38,702 bases of DNA from Candidatus Avimonas faecium (GTDB lineage: Bacteria; Bacillota; Clostridia; Oscillospirales; Acutalibacteraceae). The position numbers and the translations under genes were made by a program. Positions 32,335 to 38,702 of this stretch are shown in pieces; within the stretch, counting starts at the first letter, position 1; each line of letters starts with the position of its first letter. The stretch lies in the NCBI GenBank assembly GCA_904419005.1, contig CAJFQI010000017.1:1-38702 (forward strand), written 5' to 3'. The notes beneath the pieces are model-generated. The model made no database searches and was not told the DNA's origin. It was given only the letters and a program-made list of their open reading frames with translations.

Positions 32335-33633
32335 ATGTTTGACCAATTACCGGCGGATTGTTCCAAGCTGGTCATCAAGGGAGCCCGGGTGGTGGATCCC
32401 TCCCAAAATCTGGATGCCGTCTGCAATGTTTTCCTTGCCGACGGCCGCATCGCCGGACTTTCGGCGGAGGACTTTCCTGACGTTGAGGCAGTGGACGCAG
32501 GCGGCCTGATCTGCGCGCCCGGCCTGGTGGATATGCACGTCCACCTGCGCGATCCGGGTCAGACCTATAAAGAGGATATAGAATCCGGCTGCTGCGCGGC
32601 AGCGGCGGGGGGCGTTACTTCGCTTGCCTGTATGCCCAATACCGTGCCGGCGCTGGATGATCCGGCGGTTATCGGTGATGTTGTGAAAAGGGCGGCGGAC
32701 GCGAAGGCCCGCGTGTATCCGGTGGCTGCCGTTACCGCGTCCTTAGCGGGGCAGACGCTGAACGATTTCGCCGCGCTCAAGGCGGCGGGGGCGGTCGCCG
32801 TGTCGGATGACGGGCGCCCGGTTCCCACGGCTGGGCAGATGCTGGACGCCATGAGGGCGGCGTCGGCTTTGTCTATGCCGGTGCTGTCCCATTGCGAAGA
32901 CCTGACCCTTACCCGCGGGGGGATCCTTAACGACGGGGAGGTTTCCCGCCGGCTGGGCGTCCCCGGCATCCACCGCGCGGCGGAGGATGTCGCTACGGCG
33001 CGGGATATCGCGATTGCGGCGGCGACCGGGCTGCCGGTGCATATCTGCCATGTCAGCACGCGGGGAAGCGTCGCCCTGCTGCGGGATGCCCGGCGCCGGG
33101 GCGTCCCGGTGACGGGGGAGACGGCGCCCCATTACTTTACCTTCACCGAGGAAGCGCTCCTTGGCCGGGACGCGGATTTCCGCATGAACCCGCCGCTTCG
33201 CACCGCCGACGACCGGGAGGCCGTGATAGAAGGGCTTTGCGACGGCACGCTCAGCGCTATTGCGACCGACCACGCGCCCCATTCGCCGGAGGAAAAAGCC
33301 GATTTCCTCCATGCGCCCAACGGCTCGATCGGGATGGAAACCTCGCTGGCGGCGGGGATTACCGCCCTGGTGGCGACGGGCAGGCTTTCCCTGTCCCGCC
33401 TGCTTTGGCTGATGTCTACCGAGCCCGCCCGGCTTTTGGGAATCCCGGGCGGGACGCTGCGGGTCGGTGCGCCGGCCGATATCGTCCTTTTTGACCCGGA
33501 GCAGAAGTGGATCGTTGACCCGGCCAAACTCCACGGCAAGTCCCGCAACACGCCCTTTAAAGGGATGACCCTGCGCGGCCGGGTGAAGGCGACCCTGCTG
33601 GGGGGCCGGGTGGTTTACTGGTCTGAGGACTAA
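32335..33633 (+). CDS. pyrC: Dihydroorotase
   Basis: Cyclises N-carbamoyl-aspartate to dihydroorotate, the third step of pyrimidine synthesis. 432 residues, class I type. Metal ligands and catalytic residues: DMHVHLRDPGQTYKEDI, the aspartate in VSDDGRPVPT (class I enzymes use Asp in place of the carboxylated Lys), CHVSTRGS and ATDHAPHSPEEK; PNTVPALDD contacts substrate. The ATG at 32335 is 8 bases from GAGGGG; in-frame starts upstream lie in the leader and add Arg-rich sequence. First gene of pyrC-rmuC-pyrF-carA-carB. Confidence 0.95.
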   Translation: MFDQLPADCSKLVIKGARVVDPSQNLDAVCNVFLADGRIAGLSAEDFPDVEAVDAGGLICAPGLVDMHVHLRDPGQTYKEDIESGCCAAAAGGVTSLACMPNTVPALDDPAVIGDVVKRAADAKARVYPVAAVTASLAGQTLNDFAALKAAGAVAVSDDGRPVPTAGQMLDAMRAASALSMPVLSHCEDLTLTRGGILNDGEVSRRLGVPGIHRAAEDVATARDIAIAAATGLPVHICHVSTRGSVALLRDARRRGVPVTGETAPHYFTFTEEALLGRDADFRMNPPLRTADDREAVIEGLCDGTLSAIATDHAPHSPEEKADFLHAPNGSIGMETSLAAGITALVATGRLSLSRLLWLMSTEPARLLGIPGGTLRVGAPADIVLFDPEQKWIVDPAKLHGKSRNTPFKGMTLRGRVKATLLGGRVVYWSED

Positions 33634-33702
33634 TCGGAGGACTAAAGCGGACAGAAAAGGGAGGCCAAGCATTCGTTTGGCTTGGAAAGGCGGTGACAGC
33701 GT

Positions 33703-34950
33703 ATGTGGGAAATCCTGGCGGCGGTACTTTCCGGCGCGGCGGTGGTTCTGGGCGTCTTCCTCCTGCTCCGCCTGCCGAAGGCGGGGGACGGCGTGACCTA
33801 TGAGCAGCTTCGGCGGGAAATGGCGGACCAGAACGACCGCCTGCTCCGGCAGCTCAGCCTGCTCAAGCAGGAGCTGGATACCTCCATGAAAAATACCAGC
33901 CAGCTTACCGGCCTGAACGTGGAGCAGATGACCCGCGCGGTGGACCGCCGCTTGGCGGCGATGCAGGATACTCTGGACAGGAACATCCGCGCCTTGCAGG
34001 AGGACAACGCCCGCAAGCTGGACAGTATGCGGCAGACGGTAGACGAGAAGCTGACCGTCACCCTTGAAAAGCGGTTGGGAGAGAGCTTTAACACCGTCAA
34101 TGAACAGCTCAAGAAGGTGTACGAGGGCCTGGGCGAGATGCAGTCCCTGGCCGTTGGGGTTGGTGACCTGAAAAAGGTGCTGACCAATGTCAAGACCAGG
34201 GGTACTTGGGGGGAAATCGCGCTGGGAAGCCTGCTGGAGCAGCTCCTCAGCCCGCAGCAGTACCGCGCCAACGTTAAGGTGATCCCCCGGCGCAACGAGA
34301 TCGTTGAATACGCCATCTGCCTCCCTGGAAAGGAAGAGGGGGCTGAAACCGTTTACCTTCCGATCGACAGCAAATTCCCGATCGAAAGCTACCTCCGCTT
34401 GGTGGACGCTTCGGAGGCGGGGGATCCCGCAGCGGTGGACGCGGCTTCCCGGCAGCTGGAATCGGCGGTCAAGGAGTGCGCCCGCACCATCCGGGACAAA
34501 TACATCGCCCCGCCCTATACCACCGATTTTGCCATTTTGTTCCTGCCGACCGAGGGGCTGTATGCGGAGGTCACCCGCCGGGCGGAGCTCTGCGCCGCTT
34601 TGCAGAGGGACTGCCGGGTTACCATCATGGGGCCGACGACCCTCGGCGCTTTTTTGAACAGCTTGCAGATGGGCTTCCGCACCCTGGCGATCCAAAAGCG
34701 GTCGGGGGAGGTATGGAAGCTGCTGGGCGCCATAAAAACCGAATTCGGCCGCTTTGGGGAGGCGCTTTCCGCCACCCAGAAAAAGCTGGAGGAGGCGACG
34801 GCGAACATCGGCCGCGCCACCAAGCGCACCGAAATCATACAAAACCGCCTGCGCGCGGTAGAGGAGCTTCCGGAAAGCGAGGCGGCCGGCTTGATCGGCG
34901 CGGAGCCGGGAACAGAACCTGTGGAGGCTCCGGGGCCGAGGGTGGAGTGA
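33703..34950 (+). CDS. rmuC: DNA recombination protein RmuC
   Basis: A 415-residue protein with an N-terminal membrane anchor (residues ~3-20), a long coiled coil (about 30-130) and a C-terminal RmuC nuclease-like domain with TRGTWGEIALGSLLEQLLSP, VYLPIDSKFPIESYLRL (PD-(D/E)xK-like core), FAILFLPTEGLYAEV and TTLGAFLNSLQMGFRTLAI. RmuC limits inversions at short inverted repeats in E. coli. It lies between pyrC and pyrF with a weak ribosome site, with no metabolic connection to pyrimidine synthesis. Confidence 0.93.
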   Translation: MWEILAAVLSGAAVVLGVFLLLRLPKAGDGVTYEQLRREMADQNDRLLRQLSLLKQELDTSMKNTSQLTGLNVEQMTRAVDRRLAAMQDTLDRNIRALQEDNARKLDSMRQTVDEKLTVTLEKRLGESFNTVNEQLKKVYEGLGEMQSLAVGVGDLKKVLTNVKTRGTWGEIALGSLLEQLLSPQQYRANVKVIPRRNEIVEYAICLPGKEEGAETVYLPIDSKFPIESYLRLVDASEAGDPAAVDAASRQLESAVKECARTIRDKYIAPPYTTDFAILFLPTEGLYAEVTRRAELCAALQRDCRVTIMGPTTLGAFLNSLQMGFRTLAIQKRSGEVWKLLGAIKTEFGRFGEALSATQKKLEEATANIGRATKRTEIIQNRLRAVEELPESEAAGLIGAEPGTEPVEAPGPRVE

Positions 34951-35067
34951 CGGCACGCCCTGACCTTGGCATGGATCTGCATTCGTTAGGTATCGGTGAA
35001 CCATCAAAAAGAAAATGCAGGGATCACAGGGACGAGATCCGGTTATTTTGAAAATGGGAGGCTGCAT

Positions 35068-35982
35068 ATGGCACTCGACAGATTGATTGAAGGAATCCGG
35101 CGGATGAAAAACCCGACGGTGGCGGGGCTTGATCCCAAACTTGAGTATATCCCCGAGCCGATCCTCCGGGCGGCGTTTGCCGAACACGGGGAAACCCTTG
35201 AGGGGGCCGCCGCGGCCATCCTCGCCTTTAATAAAGGGCTGATTGACGCGCTGTGCGACATTGTCCCCGCGGTCAAGCCGCAGGCCGCCTATTATGAGAT
35301 GTATGGCTGGCCGGGAGTGCGTGCGCTGTGCGAAACCATCGCCTACGCCAAGCAGAAGGGGATGTTTGTCATCACCGATGGCAAGCGTAACGACATCGGT
35401 TCCACCATGGAAGCCTACGCGGCCGGGCATTTGGGCGTCACGAAGGTCGGCGGCTCAGAAATCGCTGCCTTCGGCGGGGATGCCTTGACGGTCAACGGCT
35501 ATCTGGGGACGGATGGCATCCAGCCCCTTCTTGATGTCTGCCGCCGCTTTGACGCCGGCATTTTCGTGCTGGCCAAAACTTCCAATCCCTCCTCCGGCGA
35601 GCTCCAGGATAAGCAGATTGACGGGGAGCCGGTCTACCGCCGGATGGGCGAACTCTGCGAGCGGTGGGGGCAGCAGCTTCCGGGGAAATACGGGTATTCC
35701 GGCGTCGGCGCGGTGGTCGGCGCGACCTGGCCCGCTCAGCTCAGCGAGCTGCGGGCGGCGCTGCCCCACACCTTCTTCCTTGTCCCCGGCTACGGGGCGC
35801 AGGGCGGCGGAGCGGCCGATGTAGCCGGCGCGTTTGATAAGGACGGCTTGGGTGCGGTCATCAATTCCTCCCGCGGCATCCTGTGCGCGTGGAAAAAGCA
35901 GGGCTGTGCGCCGGAGGATTACGCCGGCGCCGCCCGCAGGGAAGCCCTGCGGATGCGGGACGATATCGTCGGCGCGCTGTAA
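35068..35982 (+). CDS. pyrF: Orotidine 5'-phosphate decarboxylase, type 2
   Basis: The last step of UMP synthesis. 304 residues, matching the long type-2 family. GLDPKLEYIPE, AVKPQAAYYEMYGWPG and the catalytic Asp-x-Lys-x-x-Asp motif in TDGKRNDIG are intact; LAKTSNPSSGELQD and VPGYGAQGG bind the phosphate. The ATG at 35068 follows GGGAGG; an in-frame ATG at 34996 has no ribosome site and no conserved sequence. Third gene in the pyrimidine cluster. Confidence 0.95.
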   Translation: MALDRLIEGIRRMKNPTVAGLDPKLEYIPEPILRAAFAEHGETLEGAAAAILAFNKGLIDALCDIVPAVKPQAAYYEMYGWPGVRALCETIAYAKQKGMFVITDGKRNDIGSTMEAYAAGHLGVTKVGGSEIAAFGGDALTVNGYLGTDGIQPLLDVCRRFDAGIFVLAKTSNPSSGELQDKQIDGEPVYRRMGELCERWGQQLPGKYGYSGVGAVVGATWPAQLSELRAALPHTFFLVPGYGAQGGGAADVAGAFDKDGLGAVINSSRGILCAWKKQGCAPEDYAGAARREALRMRDDIVGAL

Positions 35983-36063
35983 AGCGGCGTCCGGGAAGCG
36001 AGTGGAAATAAGCGCCCTCGTTCGGGCGGTGGATACAAAAAGCATGGAAGGAATGGGGATTGC

Positions 36064-37152
36064 ATGGAAAAAAAGATGAAAACCGCTTACCTCCTGTTGG
36101 AGGACGGGACAAGCTATCAGGGCTACGCTATGGGGACGGAGGGCTCCGCCATAGGGGAAGTGGTGTTCAACACCGATATGACGACCTATCAGGACCTGCT
36201 GCAGGACCCTACCTATTCCGGCCAGATCGTGGTGCAGACCTACCCGCTGATCGGCAACCGCGGCGTTGATCCCGAAGCGCCTTCCAAGCTGGTGGCGAGC
36301 GGCTATATCGTGCGGGAATGGTGCGTGGAACCGACCGACGCCCATGAATTTGTCACGCTGGACGAGTATTTGAAGCAGCGGGGGATCGTAGGCCTGTGCG
36401 GGATTGATACCCGCGCCCTCACCCGGCACATCCGCGACCACGGCGTGATGAACGGCGTCATCGCCGAATCGCTGGACCACAAGGAGGAGCTGCTGGCCCG
36501 GCTGGAAGGGTATCGCGTCCCTCCGGCGGTGGGACAGATTACGGTGTCCGCGCCGCAGCGCGTAGAAGCGGAAAACCCGCAGTATACGCTGGCGGTGCCG
36601 GATTACGGCTTCCGCCGTTCCATCCTTCCGCATTTTACCCAGATGGACTGCACCTGTGTGCTTTATCCTGCCTATACCCCGGCGTCGGAAATCCTGGCGG
36701 CTGACCCGGACGGCATTGTCCTGTCGGACGGCCCGGGCGACCCTTGGGACAATCCGGAGATTATTGACATTATCCGCGAACTGATGAAGAGCGGCAAGCC
36801 GCTCTTTGGATGGGGGCTGGGGCACCAGCTTCTGGCAGTAGCCAACGGTTTCCGGATTGAGAAGCTGCCGGTTGGCCATCGGGGAAGCAACCAGCCGGTG
36901 CGCGATGAGAAGACCCATCGCGTTATGACCACCGAGCAGAACCACGGCTATGCCGTGGCGCTTGACAGCATTGACCCCGAGCGGGCGGACGCGTTTTTGC
37001 GCAACGTCAACGACGGCACGGTGGAAGGGATCCGGTATCGGACGATCCCCGCGCTGACCGTACAGTTTGAGCCGTCCAACGGCCGCGGATACCAGGACAC
37101 CGCGTGGGTGTTTGAAGAGTTCGCCTCAATGCTGGCGGAGCACAAGGGCTGA
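36064..37152 (+). CDS. carA: Carbamoyl phosphate synthase small subunit with all glutaminase catalytic residues replaced
   Basis: Normally hydrolyses glutamine and feeds ammonia to CarB. Both domains are complete (362 residues): an N-terminal CPSase domain, then a class I amidotransferase domain with SDGPGDP and the nucleophile-elbow framework GLGHQLLA. But the elbow reads G-W-G-L-G-H-Q, so the catalytic Cys is Gly251 (codon GGG at 36814). The family F-H-P-E motif reads F-E-P-S, so His is Glu336 and Glu is Ser338. Other glutamine-site positions also differ: TTYQD for the usual TGYQE, DPTY for DPSY, LSDGPGD for LSNGPGD, and GSNQP for GGNHP. The frame is open and each change needs several bases, so sequencing error is unlikely. 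It probably stabilises CarB and accepts ammonia from solution. Starts at ATG 36064, 61 bases before carB. Confidence 0.93.
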   Translation: MEKKMKTAYLLLEDGTSYQGYAMGTEGSAIGEVVFNTDMTTYQDLLQDPTYSGQIVVQTYPLIGNRGVDPEAPSKLVASGYIVREWCVEPTDAHEFVTLDEYLKQRGIVGLCGIDTRALTRHIRDHGVMNGVIAESLDHKEELLARLEGYRVPPAVGQITVSAPQRVEAENPQYTLAVPDYGFRRSILPHFTQMDCTCVLYPAYTPASEILAADPDGIVLSDGPGDPWDNPEIIDIIRELMKSGKPLFGWGLGHQLLAVANGFRIEKLPVGHRGSNQPVRDEKTHRVMTTEQNHGYAVALDSIDPERADAFLRNVNDGTVEGIRYRTIPALTVQFEPSNGRGYQDTAWVFEEFASMLAEHKG

Positions 37153-37213
37153 TTCCCGGTTTGGCCCGCTGGGTTTTCCGCAGAGGATTCCTTGACAGAA
37201 AGGATAGATGACG

Positions 37214-38702
37214 ATGCCAAAACGCAACGATGTGAAAAAGGTTCTAGTAATCGGCTCCGGCCCGATTGTAATCGGGCAGGCGGCGGAATTTGATTATGCC
37301 GGTACCCAGGCTTGCCGCGCGCTGCGGGAAGAGGGTCTGGAGGTGGTGCTGGTCAACTCCAACCCCGCCACCATCATGACCGATAAGACAATGGCGGATA
37401 AGATTTATATTGAGCCGCTGACGCTTGATACGGTCAAGCGGATCATTGATATCGAAAAGCCGGACAGCGTACTGGCCAATATGGGCGGACAGACCGGCCT
37501 TAACATCGGCATGGAGCTGTCGGAGGGGGATTTTTTGGAAACCCGCGGCGTCAAGCTGCTCGGCGTCAATCCCGAAACCATCCGCAAGGCGGAGGACCGT
37601 CAGGCGTTCAAGGATACCATGCTTTCCATCGGGGAGCCCTGCATCCCCTCCAAGGTGGTGGAATCGGTAGAGGATGCGCTGGAATTTGCCCATACCATCG
37701 GGTATCCGGTGGTTGTACGCCCGGCCTATACCCTGGGCGGCACCGGCGGCGGCTTTGTCCATAACGACGAGGAGATGCACGAAATCTGCGCCGGCGGCCT
37801 GCGCGCCTCCCTGATCCATCAGGTGCTGATTGAAAAGAGCGTCGCCGGCTGGAAGGAGATTGAGTTTGAGGTCATCCGCGACGGCGCAGGCAACTGCATT
37901 GAGGTCTGTTCTATGGAGAACGTCGATCCGGTCGGCGTCCATACCGGCGACTCGATCGTGGTAGCCCCGGCCCAGACGATGACGGCGTCGGAATTCCGTA
38001 TGCTGCGTTCCGCCGCGCTGAACATCGTAACCGCCCTGGGGGTGGAAGGCGGCTGCAATGTACAGTTTGCCCTAAAGCCAGACAGTAATGAGTATGCGGT
38101 GATTGAGGTCAATCCCCGCGTTTCCCGCTCCTCTGCTTTGGCCTCCAAGGCGACGGGCTACCCGATCGCCAAGGTGGCCTGCAAAATCGCAATCGGCTAC
38201 CGGCTGGATGAAATCGTCAACGCGGTGACCGGTAAAACCTATGCCTGCAACGAGCCGGCGGTGGACTACTGCGTAATCAAATTCCCGAAATGGCCGTTTG
38301 ACAAGTTTGTTTACGCCGACCGCCGCCTGGGTACTCAGATGAAGGCGACCGGCGAGGTGATGTCGATCGGCGCCGGCTTTGAGATCGCCTTCATGAAGGC
38401 GGTGCGTTCCATTGAACTGGGGATTGATACCCCCCGCCTGCCCAAGCTTGCGCAAAAGAGCGATGAGGAGATCAAAGAAATCGTTGCGCGGATGGACGAC
38501 GAGCGGATTTTCGCCATTTACGAGGCGATCACCCGGGGGATTATGACTGCGGACGAGATCTTTGAAATTACGAAGATTGACCGCTGGTTCTTGAGTAAGC
38601 TCAACCGCCTGGCCGCGATGGAAAAGGAGCTCAAATCCGCCCGGCTTGACGAGGAGACCTACCTGCGGGCCAAAAAGCTCGGCTTCCTGGATAAAACCAT
38701 TG
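37214..38702 (+). CDS. carB: Carbamoyl phosphate synthase large subunit (partial, 3' end outside window)
   Basis: The first 496 residues of about 1,070, open to the window edge. Makes carbamoyl phosphate from ammonia, bicarbonate and two ATP. The N-terminus [20 protein letters not shown] is standard; the carboxyphosphate domain shows [19 protein letters not shown], the ATP-grasp loop [31 protein letters not shown] and [20 protein letters not shown] with the metal-binding Glu/Asn. The oligomerisation domain begins near residue 400. Nothing in this half looks inactive. The ATG at 37214 fits the family start and lies 10 bases from AAAGGA; ATG 37208 is two codons upstream. It forms the enzyme with the glutaminase-dead CarA upstream. 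Confidence 0.95.
   Translation, partial: MPKRNDVKKVLVIGSGPIVIGQAAEFDYAGTQACRALREEGLEVVLVNSNPATIMTDKTMADKIYIEPLTLDTVKRIIDIEKPDSVLANMGGQTGLNIGMELSEGDFLETRGVKLLGVNPETIRKAEDRQAFKDTMLSIGEPCIPSKVVESVEDALEFAHTIGYPVVVRPAYTLGGTGGGFVHNDEEMHEICAGGLRASLIHQVLIEKSVAGWKEIEFEVIRDGAGNCIEVCSMENVDPVGVHTGDSIVVAPAQTMTASEFRMLRSAALNIVTALGVEGGCNVQFALKPDSNEYAVIEVNPRVSRSSALASKATGYPIAKVACKIAIGYRLDEIVNAVTGKTYACNEPAVDYCVIKFPKWPFDKFVYADRRLGTQMKATGEVMSIGAGFEIAFMKAVRSIELGIDTPRLPKLAQKSDEEIKEIVARMDDERIFAIYEAITRGIMTADEIFEITKIDRWFLSKLNRLAAMEKELKSARLDEETYLRAKKLGFLDKTI

Noticed and set aside
32743-35430. An 895-codon open frame antisense to pyrC, rmuC and pyrF
   Set aside because: Composition is a mirror of the real genes, no ribosome site or motif is present, and the plus-strand genes are certain.
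36600-37152. carA as a decaying pseudogene
   Set aside because: No stop, frameshift or truncation; the rest of the domain and the downstream gene are intact, so degeneration does not explain the targeted changes.
37191-37220. Internal promoter before carB (TTGACA at 37191)
   Set aside because: No -10 element at a workable distance, and the position would place the start inside carB.

Overview
The window is a GC-rich stretch of a spore-forming Clostridia genome, most likely an Oscillospirales/Ruminococcaceae-type gut anaerobe. This rests on Firmicutes gene orders (recJ-relA-dtd-MBL-hemZ; the yabM-mazG-rqcP-yabP-yabQ-divIC-yabR sporulation and division cluster), strong Shine-Dalgarno sites, vegetative promoters of the TTGaca/TATAAT type, HemZ-type haem synthesis and TmcAL next to acetate kinase. 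The genus cannot be read from sequence alone. The first ~1.05 kb is visibly AT-richer, looks Lachnospiraceae-like, and is joined in frame to recJ. This is most simply an assembly chimera or a recent recombination joint.

Layout. 1-1054: foreign-looking block (partial DUF378 gene on minus, and the N-terminal part of a HlyD-like membrane protein). 1055-8184: recJ, relA/spoT, dtd, a metallo-beta-lactamase hydrolase and hemZ, closed by a strong terminator. 8249-10054: a nucleoside kinase with a long structured leader, and a zinc-ribbon coiled-coil protein with its own promoter and terminator. 10085-12225: purine salvage (purine nucleoside phosphorylase, MtaD-type deaminase). 12264-17382: a SpoVB/YabM-like flippase, mazG, hup, rqcP, yabP, yabQ, divIC and yabR, with a candidate sigma-E promoter before yabP and terminators after hup and yabR. 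17446-22462: an amidohydrolase, an unpaired fumarase alpha subunit, hpf, a lipoprotein of unknown function and a THUMP RNA methyltransferase. 22489-25585: a structured intergenic island, tmcAL (minus) and ackA (plus). 25597-26211: DUF378 (minus) and tRNA-Cys (minus). 26366-28710: an unexplained RNA-like fold and a membrane-bound nucleotide-sugar dehydratase. 28790-31785: a DNA-repair-type radical SAM protein and gdhA (both minus). 32150-38702: pyrimidine genes pyrC, rmuC, pyrF, carA and carB (carB runs off the end).

The most striking observation is in carA. The small subunit of carbamoyl phosphate synthase is full length, in frame and correctly placed before carB, yet all three glutaminase catalytic residues are replaced: the Cys nucleophile by Gly251, His by Glu336 and Glu by Ser338. 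Several glutamine-pocket positions are changed too. This predicts a bacterial CarAB that cannot use glutamine and takes free ammonia, a convergent parallel to animal CPS I. A glutamate dehydrogenase gene, also ammonia-using, lies just across the divergent intergenic region from the cluster.

Other points of interest are the HlyD-RecJ joint, the fumarase alpha subunit without its beta partner, the radical SAM protein without its usual neighbour, several structured leaders, and an AT-rich island with repeats between gdhA and pyrC. No CRISPR array, insertion sequence, prophage or rRNA gene was seen.
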